Shown here: piece by piece, positions 10,755 through 22,027 of the stretch
How positions within the stretch are numbered: position 1 is the first letter of the stretch
Layout: each line of letters starts with the position of its first letter
Source of the DNA: Vicia villosa
Taxonomy: Eukaryota; Streptophyta; Magnoliopsida; Fabales; Fabaceae
DNA: 64,000 nucleotides
Assembly: GCF_029867415.1 (NCBI RefSeq)
Contig: NC_081183.1
Location: 64,430,336-64,494,335 of the forward strand
Reading direction: 5' to 3'
Notes under the pieces: generated by a model
Seen by the model: the letters and a program-made list of their open reading frames with translations, nothing else
The model's database searches: none
Told to the model about the DNA's origin: nothing
Program-made: the position numbers and the translations under genes

Positions 10755-12663
10755 CGTTTGAAGATGAAGAGAAGTTCAGGTTCTAAGGTTAGTTTTCTTC
10801 TGATTTTTTAGTTCTCAATTTTCTGCTCCTCCCCTCTTTTTTCGGTTACAGGTGGTTATCTGTTGGTTAGGGAATGGTTACATTTCAGTTAGAAATAGGA
10901 AAGTTAGTTAAGGGTTGGGATTTTGTTTGGTAACTGAAAGTTAGTTATTAGGAAAGGTTAGAATGGTTAGGGATTAGTTATGACAGTTACATGTCGGTTA
11001 GGAAGGAAGTTAGAATTGTAACAAAGTTAGTCACACTCTGTTAGTTAGTTAGTTTGGAGTAAGAGGAAGTTGTTATAGAAGTTAGTTGATTTTGATTTGT
11101 CTTAGGTTTAAGGTTGTTACTGAAAGCTGTTAGTAACTGTTTTTCTTGTAGATTTTTGGTGAAGGATTTTGCAACCTTAGTTTCGGTTCTGTTTTTCTTG
11201 CCATGTGCAGTTTTTTGTTCTCTTGAATTGAATGGTGATGATTCTTTTGTATGCAGGTTTTGTGGCAGCAGGGTTGTATTGTGGTTTATGAACTTTGAAG
11301 TGTATGAAAGTATGCACATGCTCATGAATGTGTGGGATTGATAGTATGTGTGACTGTTTTATGCTGGGAGTTTGAATCATGGTGCTTAAGTGTCGCGGGA
11401 ACTGGATTCATGGCAGCAGTTTATGAATAATGGATTATGGCATGAAGTTGGGCGTAGCTTGGTCTTTTTGTTGGATTTTTGTAGGTAGTTTGTTTGAATG
11501 CTGCCATTTCTTTTGGTTACTTTTATTTGCAGAATTCTTTGGTTTTGGATGAGGGTTAGAATTTCCGTTCGGTTTGATATGAATTTGGTTTATGTGAGCA
11601 GGGGTGATTTGAATTTGATTATGCAGGTTGCGGCAAGTATTTGTATAGCATTGGAAGTGAAGAATATATATGGTATCTTGAAAGATTAAAAATGCTTGAA
11701 GAGTTTGAAGAGGCTTATGGAAAGGAGTTGATCATGAATGAAGATTAGTGGAGCCTAAGATTAGAAACAATTTACCATGAACATTTCTTTTTTGTATTTT
11801 TCTTTTGATGTGAGGATAGATTTGGTTGAATATGTGTAATGAATATTTGAATGGATGTATGAATTGGAATTGTAGTTGTAATTGGACCTTGAATTGGAAT
11901 AAGACTTATAATAATGAAGTGATTCTTTGTAATGGATTTGTATGGGATTTCTTTTGTTGTAATGGGGTTGGGCCTTTTGTATAATTTTCCATGTATGTAG
12001 TGGTACTGGTGGCGTAATAGAATGATGATATGTAATGGGGTTTGGGCATGAGATGTATCTTGAAATTGTAATGAAATGGGACTTTTGTAAAGGCCTTTGA
12101 ATATAATGTGGATTTTCACATGAATAGCTGCTTTTGATGGGCTCTAACTTCATTCTGATCAATCCTCATGAATAATTCTTCCAGTAATTCTTGACGCTAT
12201 GAACCAAAGTGTGTAAAACTTAGGCGCCATCAATGAATCTTTGCCATTTTGAATTCACAACATCAAATAATCGCTTGAATTAATATCTTTTCAACTCTTC
12301 AATGAAATCCAACTTGCATTCTTAAGGAAAACTCCAACTTTAATTCCCAAACCACAAGTAACTTGCGCTTCAAGCAACCTAGCAATTTGAAAGACTTATG
12401 ATGCCTTGGGGAATCCTTTGATGAAGATAAAGACCTAATCTCACACCTTATTGCATGTTGAATCAGAAGTACCGCGTCTTATTAGCTGTGTACACATCAA
12501 TCTCATTACGAAACCTTACGCTTCCAAAATCCATGATCCCATGCTTTTTAGATGTTTTATTTAATAAATAAATGCGAAGCTATGAAAATTCCCTAATGGA
12601 GGTATGCAGGGAAGTATAGGCCAAGTAAAAGTTAAAGGGGTAGGAAAAATTTGGGGTATGACA

Positions 12664-13375
12664 TCTACGACTATAAAATCGTGGGTAAGATTAACGGATC
12701 TACGTCCCACAAGGTTGAAATAAACGAGGATAAGATCAACGGACCTACGATCCACGACTGAAAAAGCGTGGGTAAGATCAACGGATCTACGACCCACAAG
12801 GTTGAAAGAAATGAGGATAAGATCAACGGACCTACGATCCACGACTGAAAAAGAATGGGTAAGATCAACGGATTTACGACCCACAAGGTTGAAAGAAACG
12901 AGGATAAGATCAACGGACCTAAGATCCACGACATAAAAAGCGTGGGTAAGATCAACGGATCTACGACCCACAAGGTTCAAAGAAACGAGGATAAGATCAA
13001 CATACCTACGATCCACAACTGAAAAAGCGTGGGTTAGATCAACGGATCTACGACCCACAAGGTTGAATGAAACGAGGATAAGATCAACTGACCTACAATC
13101 CGCGACTGAAAAAGCATGGGTAAGATCAACGGATCTACTACCCTCAAGGTTCAAAGAAACGAGGCTAAGATCAACAGAACTACGATCCACAACTGAAAAA
13201 GCGTGGGTAAGATCAACGGATCTACGACCCACAAGGGTGAATGAAACAAGGATAAGATCAATAGACCTACGATCCACGACTGAAAAAGCGTGGGTAAGAT
13301 CAACGGATCTATGACCCACAAGGTTGAAAGAAACAAGGATAAGATTAATGGACCTACGATCCACGATCCCAAAAG
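12664..13375 (-). repeat. Tandem array, 87-bp unit, about 8 copies
   Basis: GTGGGTAAG recurs at 12681, 12768 and 12855 and onward, a period of 87 bp. Each unit is two diverged halves of 42-45 bp, both opening AAGATCAACGGA. The array touches the LTR end at 12663 with no polypurine tract between them. Long open frames on the minus strand across it exist because 87 is a multiple of 3; they show no protein-like features. Confidence 0.85.
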
Positions 13376-13675
13376 AAAGAAAGGGGCAAGGATAAGATCT
13401 ACAGACGACCTACGATCCTAGAAGAAAGAGGGATAAGTTCTACGGGAGATCTACGATCCCAAAAGAAAGAGGATAAGATCTGCGGGCGATCTACGATTCC
13501 AAAAGAAAGAAGGATAAGATCTACGGGCGATCTACGATCCCAAAATAAAGAGGGATAAGATCTACGGGCGATCTACGATCCCAAAAGAAAGAGGGATAAG
13601 ATCTACGGGTGATCTACGATCCCAAAAGAAAGAAGGATAAGATCTACGGTCGATCTACGATCCCAAAAGAAAGAA
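13376..13675 (-). repeat. Tandem array, about 42-bp unit, about 7 copies
   Basis: Units of GGATAAGATCTACGGGCGAT followed by TCTACGATCCCAAAAGAAAG, with 'ggataagatc' at about 13512 and 13553. The unit resembles a half-unit of the preceding 87-bp repeat, so one array probably grew out of the other. Confidence 0.8.
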
Positions 13676-14455
13676 TAAACATCAACACTGAGGTTGGAGA
13701 AGGAAAGGATTAACATCAACTCTGAGGCTGGGAAAAATAAGTGGTCGACTTCAACACTGAAGTTGAGAAAAGATGGGATTAACATCAACACTGAGGTTAG
13801 AGGACTAACGATCGATATCAACACTGAGGTTGGAGAAACAAACAATCGATATCAACACTGAGGTTGGAGGACATCAACACTGAGGTTGGAGGATATCAAC
13901 ACTGAGGTTGGAGAAACAGATAATTGACATCAACCTTGAGGCTGGGAAAAAGAAATGATCGACTTTAACACTGAAGTTGAGAAAGATGATAAGCATTAAC
14001 ACTGAGGCTGGGAAAAAGAAATGATCGACTTTAACACTGAAGTTAAGAAAGATGATAATCATCAACACTGAGGTTGGAAAATGGATTTGACAGACATCAA
14101 CACTGAGGTTGGAGGACATCAACACTGAGGTAGGAGCGAGAAACAATAGACATCAACACTGAGGTTGGGAAAGAAATAACAGGCATCAACACTGAGGTTG
14201 GAGAAATAAATAATCGACATTAACACTGAGGTTGGAGGACGTCAACACTGAGGTTGGAGAAAAAATGATAAACATCAACACTGAGGTTGGAGAAAAATGA
14301 TAAACATCAACACTGAGGTTGGAGGAAAACGATTGTCATCAACACAGAGGTTGGAGAAACAAATAATCGTCATCAACACTGAGGTTGGAGGACATCGACA
14401 CTGAGGTTGGAGAAAAAATGATAAGCATCTACACTGAGGTTGGAGAATAATAGAA
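13676..14455 (-). repeat. Tandem array, irregular 24-45 bp unit, over 20 copies
   Basis: The core ACATCAACACTGAGGTTGG repeats through this block with spacers of varying length such as GAGAAAAAATGATAA. A variant carries ACTTTAACACTGAAGTTGAG. It passes directly into unique 3' UTR at about 14456. Confidence 0.8.
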
Positions 14456-16702
14456 AGACAAACATCACTAGGGATTGAGAATACCAAGTATTGGCACCGT
14501 GGCTTGAGATGGTTTGTAATGTGATAACATATATCAATCTGGGTTTGTAAGGATGATATTTTCTATGGGGATTTATCGCTGTCTTGATTGAGCGTTGGTT
14601 TGGATTATCTGGCTTATGCTTTGTATGCATGTTTGAATTTTTCCATGGCGTAATGATCCGCATTGACAAATATGCTACGATTTTGAGGATGCAATGCTAT
14701 ATGCAATGAATACTATATGCGAGGTGCCAAATAAAGGCATTTGTGTGATAGAGAAGCGGGATCATTGTGGTCCGTTGCTTGCTATCTTGAAGTACCAATA
14801 CGAATCGGTGTTGGAAACCATGCAGTACCAAAGATCATTGGCAACAGCGTTGAGGGTCGAAATGTAGCTTTGTTGGGGAGGAAATGACTTGTTTTGACTT
14901 TCCCTACATCTTGAACTGTTTGGGGATTGTGAGCTTGAGAATATTCCCACGATTCACCATGTTAGGGATGAGAAATCTAGATAAGGAGACCAGGTTGGGG
15001 AAGTGAAGCAACTCCCAGGAGAAATAAATTCTTGTGCTTGGGGAGAGACCAAATTTCCAAGAGAAAATAAACTCCTATGATCGGGGAGAAACAAAATTTC
15101 CAAGATAAATAAACTCCCATGATCGGGGAGCGACAATACAACTCAGAAGAGTGTGTCCCAAGCTTCATGACCTAGGAAGGAACTTGCCCTAGAGGATCCT
15201 TGGAGAGATTTTTCGAATCTCGATGTAACTGCCTCAGATTGGTTGAACTCAAGAGAGATTCCTCGACTTGACTGCCCCAGATATAGTCAAAGCTTGAAGA
15301 GATTTCTCGACTTGATTGCCCCACATTGACTGAAGCTTGAAGAGATTTATTGACTTGATTTCCCAGATTGACTGAAGCTTGAAGATATTTATCGACGTGA
15401 TTGCCCCGGATTAGTCAACTGTGAATGGATGCCTCAATTGACAGAGTCTTCACACTACTTGCCCCTTGGAGCGATCATCCTTTTGAAGTGAATGGCTCAT
15501 AGAATCAATCAGGTTTTTCTGTAGTTGCTCATTGTTTGATCTTCCTGATGTCAAGTGTTTATTCATAAGTAAAAGATATTTGTTTTGAGGATGATAATCC
15601 GAATGCAATGCTTATGCTAGCTTCGAAATCAAAGTTATTGAAACAATGTTTTGACATTAAGTGTTTGAATTATTTGTCATATCGATATCGACACAAATGG
15701 TAGGAAAATATCTAAGAGTCAGTTTTACGCAACTTGAATGTAGTATGCTTTCGAAATAAACCCTACTTCAATTAGGTCTTTTAAGGGTTGTAACGTGGCC
15801 TGGTTCACGGTTTTTTAGAAAAAAGGATTTAAGGCTCAAAGTCTAACCTAACCCACCCATTCTTTGTGATGTTCTCCAGTCCTAAGTTTAACTTAACCTG
15901 ATACGAGCGTTCATCCTTCAAGAGGAGTTTGAGATGATTGAGGAATCAATGAAGTTCTTGGACATGGCAGTCATTTACCTTTCATTTTTGGTGTCTGATC
16001 ACACAAATTTGTTCTTTTGATGAGGATCTTTATTATGTAATCCTTGTTTTTCGCTTCTGCTTTGCTTTTCCTTTTTTGTTTCCCTAACTTTTGCCTGGAA
16101 AAATTCTTTTGAATTTTATTTTGGAGTCTCACTTGTTTTCGAGTTATTGACTTTGCGGGTTTTTTTATTCAATCCTTTTCTTTATTTGGAACAAGTCGTG
16201 TGATCCTGAATCTATGATTTGTTGGAAGTGATTGTGACTGCCTGAGTCCTTGATTGATGAGGAATTACCATTGTGGTATTGTCATATTTTGACCTCTTGG
16301 CGTGCGAGGGATAAACATTGCGGTTTCGACTTTCCTCAACCTTTTGAAGGATAACCATTGTTGTATCCTTAGATGCGCACTCCTGATGAGATTTGAATGC
16401 TCGATCATATTGATTGAACACTACCCTGCCCCTGGGTTAAATGTGAGGGTTTTTTTTATAAAGAAAAGAAACTCCTACTTCAAGGCTCAAAGGGGTTATC
16501 GAGGGTCTATCTCCCTTATATCTCCAATGTTTGGGGATTTGAAACAATGCCTATACATCATCAGCAGGATTTTATTCAAAAGCACACAGTTAGAGATTTT
16601 GCGTTTTTTATTTGTCATCATTCTCCTTTTGATATTTTTTCCTAAACAAGAGAATGACATCAATAGACAGAAATATATGAGTGAACATGAATGGATTGAT
16701 TA
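14456..16702 (-). mobile_element. Non-coding 3' UTR of element B
   Basis: Homologous to 2930-4860 of element A throughout. Landmarks are TGCATGTTTGAATTT near 14628, the CCAAGTGTT/CTCATTG region near 15520, the block at 15770-15830 on TTCAATTAGGTC, and CTGCCCCTGGGTTAAATGTG near 16425. Homology stops at about 16702. It contains a short series of degenerate units around 15240-15420 (GAAGCTTGAAGAGATTT). No gene. Confidence 0.65.
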
Positions 16703-17494
16703 AATGCTTGCGGTGTCGAGGAATTTGTCCTGGCAACTTGTCTTGCACTCAGTTATGATTTACAAACTTTGAGCTCTTATATCTTTTGATACAATCTTCA
16801 AATAAGAAAATACGCAACTACAAAGATGTAGAGGGCCATGAAATGAACATTTTTCATGTTGAACTTGCCTTGAAATAATGCCATATTTCACGTGTAAAAT
16901 AGGCTCCAAGTCAGCTGGGAAACCAAATTTGAAAACATAAAAAATCTCCAAATTTTTTCTATGTGTTGAAAATTTGCCCTTTTTGGACACTCTTAATTAA
17001 CCACCTTCCAAATTTGGTAAGTTTGATTATTTTCTTGATTTTTTCAACCATCATTCAATATTTGACAGTTGACCTTGATTTTGACAAAAAAGTCAACCGT
17101 TCAACTTTTTTCAGTTTCAGATGGATTTTATGATTAATCAACTTCTAACCAATGATAATCAATTGAATGCTTCCACATATATCCCATGCAATCTCTCATT
17201 ATAAAATCAGATCTTGATTAATGCGTTGACCAAAATGTCAACTGTTGTTGACTTTGGTCAAAAACCCTAATCCAGGGAGATCAGGTTAATTCCAAGCTTG
17301 TACATTCCAACCAATGCCTTGAGCTGAAGATGAGGACACCTCGGATCCTCTTCTTTTAATCAGGAACTCCTTTCTTTCCATCTTTTAAACAATATTAATG
17401 ATATGAATGCATGTGTTGGGTGAATGACCTAAATGAGATATGTTTATGAATTGTAAGTCAGGTAAATAGGGTAGGACAAATTTGGGGTATGACA
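16703..17494 (-). mobile_element. LTR fragment, type 3 (5' end of an Ogre-like LTR)
   Basis: Ends at 17494 in GGACAAATTTGGGGTATGACA-like sequence, the reverse of the LTR start seen in type 1, but beyond about 25 bp it differs from type 1. Repeated TTGAC/GTCAA motifs (17060-17260) resemble the general style of the LTR at 46019-46984. The left edge at 16702 is not an LTR end, so this piece is truncated. Confidence 0.6.
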
Positions 17495-20400
17495 CACTCG
17501 CACTCTTTATTCTTTAAAACCCTCTTCAATAGAACTTTTTTTAAAAAAAAAACTCATGTTTCTTTTTTAGCAGAACTACAAATGCTTAGACTTTTCCATT
17601 GCACAAGGGAGGTATGTAGGCACAAGATGCAACGTCTTGCCGAGCACACTTTTGTAAATAACACTTCTTCTTTCATATCTTTCTTCTTTTATCAAACAAG
17701 ATGTTTTTAACATAACATAGATTTTCAAAAGGTTCCTCTAGAGTACCACTCATGTAAGTGGTGGTAATACCTTCCCCTTGTATAGCCAACCTTCGTATCC
17801 AGATTTCTCTTTGTGGATTTTATCGATATTTTTGTCTTTCCTCTTTTGGAAACAATAAAGTTCAGTGGCGACTCTTGCTTGTGTGAGTTAAGTTAATCAA
17901 TAGCTTAAACTCAAATTTTCTGCCACTATAGATCCCTTCTTTCATTGTGATGCAAAGAATCCATTTGTTCTCATGTTGAAGAATAATTAGCTGAGTTTTC
18001 TCTCCTATGATGACAAAGTGTCTGTCCAATTTTAAACAAAACCTTTTGTTTACCTTTTAAGTGGAACTACATTTTCTCTGAACTCTCCACTGTACTCAGA
18101 AGGTATGTAGTAACAAGATGTAAGGTCTTGCTAAGCATAATTTTTAAAAGAACATAAAACTTTCTTTTACACACAACTATCTTTTTTAACACATATTTAC
18201 AAAAAGGTTCTTGTGGAGTACCACAAATATGAGGTTCTTATGGATTCTTGTATATATATGCTATGCATTTCTTATTTTTACATATTTCTATGATGATGTG
18301 AATTCTCACCATTCTGTTGGGATGATTTTCTATGTGACATCGCTCAGGTACCGAAGATAGTGGTGCTTTGCATGAGGGTAGTGGAGCAGCCTAGTTGGTC
18401 TTATTTTCCATTTGATTAGGTAGTGAGTCGATGCTCTGGTCATGTAACACTTGGGGGTTTAGTGTCGAACTCATGTTTTGTTATTCGAGATGTATTTTGA
18501 TACTTGTTTTTATTAACTATGTATCTTTGAGATAATGTTTGTTGTTGAGCGGGCTTAGTGCTTAATATTTCGGATTTCGTATTTGGTGATGATCCTGATG
18601 AATATTTGAGACATGATCATAGTATGGGATATGATTATTGTTAATACATGAGTAATGTTATTTCCGCTGTTGTATGCATTGAGGAACGTAATGTTTAATA
18701 TGTGTTATGCATTTATGACCAGGTGTATCTGTTATCTGAGATATGTTTTGTTAGTTCTTGAAAGCTTTTAATTTTTGGGAACGTCGATGTGACACCCTTT
18801 TTATTATGCAAGCTAATTCACTTTGATTATATGTTATATTTTGGGGGTATAGAACGGGGTTTTACAAAGTGAATGGCACCAGTATGAGTTTCTGATTTTG
18901 CCATTTGAGAAATGCCAATGTAGGGTGGCTAGAGGTTGAAGATGATGACGTGTTCGTCTTCAACCAATCAAAAAGCCACACGTGTTTTTCAAACGTTTTT
19001 TTTAAATGTGATTCAGTGTGTTATCTAAGAGAGTCCATAATATGCACAACGCGCCATATTCCTTGGATTTGTTTACTAACGCGTTTTGACATTATCCAAT
19101 GGTCCACATTTTTTTCTTCTTTGTTTATTTGATTTAACTTCAAAAATTAACATCTCCTTCTTTTTATATCAAAAAATACAATTATATTTGCTAATATTTT
19201 ATTTTAATTTTCTCTTTCTGATGGATATTTTTCCATATTTTTATTTTTAATTTTACTATTTTTCTTTCTTTTTTAGTTGTTAGCTTCATTTTAATTTATT
19301 TAAAAATGTTTTCTGACTTTAAAAAATTGTGAATAAATTTGTCAACACTTGTTGATTTGTATTTGATCTCTGATTATTTTTTGGGATTTTTATTTGGTGT
19401 TATGATACCCTTTGTGTATTTCATCAATAAATTCCAAATTAATTAATCATTGTTTGTCATTTTTAAATAGTTTTATGTTTCTGAAAATTACAAAATCTTT
19501 TCCAAAAAATATTATATAGTTTTTTATTTTATTTTATTATGGTTTTATTTGAAATTCATTTGGTGTTATGATACTTATTAAGTATTTCATCAATAATTTC
19601 TTAATATTTGACCATTTAAAATCCTTTTTTTTATTTCTTTATTTTGATTTTATTTTCTTTTAATATTTGGTGTTGTCTTTTATTATTCTTTGTGACTTAA
19701 TGTCTCTCCATCTTTTTCCTTTTCTATTAGTGGGTGTAAGTCTTGATAAATCAATTGTGTAGAGGTTTTGATTTTATCATTCCTCTAATGGATCATTAAG
19801 ATGAAATCTCATAAAAATCAAAAGGAATTCATCTGGATACTTGGTTTTGTTTTGACACATTCCCCTCCCTCTTTATCTTAATCCCATTCTGGCTTGGTTT
19901 TTGATTTAATATTTGTCCCGTATCAAAAAATGATCATTTGTGGCCTAAACCTATGTTTATAAGCCCAAGGATGGTTGATTATTTGGCAATTGGTTCAAGA
20001 CCTTGGAAAACTTGTTGTGTATAGGTTTTGATTCTATCAATTCTCTGATGAGTTTTCCTTAACTTTGACCTAAGTTCATTATTCACTCATTATTGATCAT
20101 TAACTTTGAGAACTGACTTTTAACACCTAATTACTAACTTTTAGCCTTTTATTTTATGCCTCTTTACCTCTGTTATACTTTATCTTGATTATGTCTTATT
20201 CATTATCATGTTTATGCTTATACACTTTTTTCCATTTATACCTTTTATTTTGTTCTTAAAACACCAATAATCAAACTTGAACCATAAAAAATTTAATGTT
20301 GACTTAGACTTTGGTTACTATACCTTGAGCTTTGAGGATGGACTGTTGAACTAAGACCTTGATACCTTGACTGTATTTTGTTTGTATTTTGGAAGTCCTT

Positions 20401-20842
20401 GGAGTTTACTCCAAGGAATTGGTTTGTTTCTCTTTGTGTGTGTATAAAGTCCTCGAGGTTTAATTCCAACTCATTGTGATTGAGAATTCATCTGTACACA
20501 GCTGTTACTAAGCACAATTTTTGTCACAAGTTCTTATGGTGTATTTCCAAAGCTTTGTGCAAGTTATACATATGGAGATGTTCTTATCTGATATCTTGGT
20601 ATTGTGCTTGTTTGGTTGGTTAATCCAAAGGATGGGAATTCTACATTGACTTCTTTATGTTAAGTGATGACTTCTTATTTGGTTAGATTGTTATTTTCCT
20701 TAGTTTTTACTTTATGCTTTAGGATAGTTCCTTCATTTACTCCCATCTTCTTAAATTTTCAAAATCTTCTTATGTTTACAAACTCTTTTAAAACTTGTAG
20801 TTGTTTTCATGTTGGCTCCATTTGTGGTAAAACATACCTGGG
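17495..20842. other. Unassigned AT-rich repetitive DNA
   Basis: No coding region is convincing. 17495-17940 looks like the 3' end of some LTR: it has AGGTATGTAGGCACAAGATG, AATACCTTCCCCTTG and AGTGGCGACTCTTGC in a row, features shared in part with the U5 ends of the Ogre LTRs. A second, diverged copy of the first motif lies at about 18100-18143. Short internal duplications occur at 19394-19446 and 19560-19612, and near 19760 and 20014. A perfect 9-bp hairpin (TCCTTGGAG arms, 4-base loop) sits at 20396-20417. TGTGACACCC at about 18789 could be another LTR start. I cannot assign the block to a family. Confidence 0.4.
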
Positions 20843-21694
20843 TGTTTAATATCTTGACTGATGTCATGACATGATTTATATTGTGTTATGCAGGTTGCAT
20901 TTGTGTTTAGCCAATGTCATGACCGATATCATGACATCCTTGTCTGACAGCAAGGGTTGTTATATTTTATTAATGTGTTTCCTGATTTCTCTCAATCTAC
21001 AATTTAGGAAACCTTTTATTGTGTGCTAAATATTTCGTCTAGAAGATTTCGCTGACAGCATATTCTATAACAACCAGATGGCATGTAAATTAGGTTAACT
21101 TGGTTAACCCTAATTTGATTCTTGAAAAGCCCAAGGCCCAAGAGTTGCATATAAGAAGACTGCAATCCTAATTTGGAACGCAGAGAGAGAATTTTGAATT
21201 GTGAAGAACCGTAGTCTTGTACTCCCAGCAATTGTCTTTTGATGATTGTATTGGAATAGGTTGTTTGTTAATTGTCACTCTAAGCTTTTAAGCACGATTG
21301 TGTATCTCTTGATTGAAGCTTTTAAGCACTTCCATGTGTGTTTTTGCAGTGTGTTTTCTCTCTCAATTTGCTTAAAGTTTATTTGTAATCACTGTTGTGA
21401 TTGAGGGGGAGTGAGTGGAGATACTCAGGTCTAGGAATATATTGGAATTACATTGGGTAGGTTTTAAGTGAGGAGTTATAAACGGGGGAGTTTAACTCTG
21501 AATTAATTCTGCTTATATTGGATTCCCTCCCTAACTTGGTAGCCCTCAGAGTAGGTTGTTTGAACCGAACTGGGTAAACAATTTTGTGTGTTCTTTATTG
21601 TTTTTATGTGTTTCTGTTATAAAGTTTTGTGTTATGTAATTGTGGATGTCATAACATCAAGTACGACATCAAGCGTGAGTTACTAGAATTTTCA
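20843..21694 (+). mobile_element. 5' LTR of element F
   Basis: Starts TGTTTAATATCTTGACTG (start chosen from the TG and the repeated CATGACAT motifs that follow) and ends TTTTCA at 21694 before the PBS. An ATATAAG box lies at 21149-21155. The right end is firm; the left end is inferred because no second LTR copy is in the window. Confidence 0.6.
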
Positions 21695-21991
21695 ATTGGC
21701 ATCAGAGCAGGCACCCCTGCCTATTTACATGAGGAGTTATAAACGGGGGAGTTTAACTCTGAATTAATTATGCTTATATAGGATTCCCTCCCTAACTTGG
21801 TAGCCCTCAGAGTAGGTTGTTTGAATCGAACTGGGTAAACAATTTTGTGTGTTCTTTATTGTTTTTATGTATTTCTGTTATAAAGTTTTGTGCTGTGTAA
21901 TTGTGGATGTCATAACATCAAGTACAACATCAAGTGTGAGTTACTAGAATTTTCAATTGGCATCAGAGCAGGCACCCCTGCCTATTTACAT
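21470..21991 (+). repeat. Tandem duplication of 261 bp covering LTR end, PBS and leader
   Basis: 21470-21730 and 21731-21991 are direct copies with about ten differences by eye. Each holds the last 225 bp of the LTR, the primer site and the first bases of the leader. The element therefore carries two primer sites, at 21697-21708 and 21958-21969, both TGGCATCAGAGC. Confidence 0.85.
21697..21708 (+). promoter_or_regulatory. Primer binding site of element F (first copy)
   Basis: TGGCATCAGAGC differs by one base from TGGTATCAGAGC, the initiator-tRNA-Met primer site usual in plant Ty1/copia elements. A second copy lies 261 bp downstream. Confidence 0.75.
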
Positions 21992-22027
21992 CTGGGTGAG
22001 ATCTAGGGACGACAAAATTCTGGTACT

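Larger units (their letters stand above)
693..12663 (-). mobile_element. Element A: Ogre/Tat-type Ty3/gypsy, pol-less
   Basis: On the minus strand the order is 5' LTR (12663-7946), PBS (7943-7927), leader, decayed gag (6942-5494), 3' UTR with a short tandem array, PPT (1843-1826) and 3' LTR (1825-693, continuing beyond H outside the window). The two LTRs match closely by eye over their first 1.1 kb (693-1825 against about 11534-12663). Protease, RT, RNase H and integrase are absent: gag runs directly into 3' UTR near 5490. The element could only have moved with enzymes supplied by another copy, or it lost pol after insertion. The Ogre/Tat assignment rests on LTR size, PBS type, gag motifs and the repeat-bearing 3' UTR. 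Confidence 0.8.
7946..12663 (-). mobile_element. 5' LTR of element A, type 1, 4.7 kb
   Basis: Bounded by TGTCGCACGC (7946) and GGGGTATGACA (12663), with the PBS directly outside the left end. On the minus strand a CTATAAAA box (10754-10747) divides about 1.9 kb of U3 from about 2.8 kb of R-U5. The left 2.7 kb aligns by eye with the solo LTR at 53086. The last 0.55 kb (12120-12663) does not, while it does match A's own 3' LTR. A MITE at 9606-9869 is absent from the solo copy. A short pyrimidine-rich block followed by GCGGCGGCG (9925-9985) is conserved in both. Open frames in it are not supported as genes. Confidence 0.85.
12664..17494 (-). mobile_element. Element B: Ogre-type remnant, mostly 3' UTR
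   Basis: 12664-14455 is made of three adjoining tandem arrays. 14456-16702 aligns with the 3' UTR of element A. 16703-17494 is the start of an LTR of another type. The simplest reading on the minus strand is a 5' LTR fragment, a deletion that took everything to the 3' UTR, then the array, which was later interrupted by element A. No gag or pol is left. Whether the LTR piece and the UTR come from one element is not proven. Confidence 0.6.

Noticed and set aside
12561..13364. 267-codon minus-strand ORF rich in VDRRSVDL-type repeats
   Set aside because: It is the 87-bp array read in frame (87 = 3 x 29). No start context, domain or conservation supports a protein.
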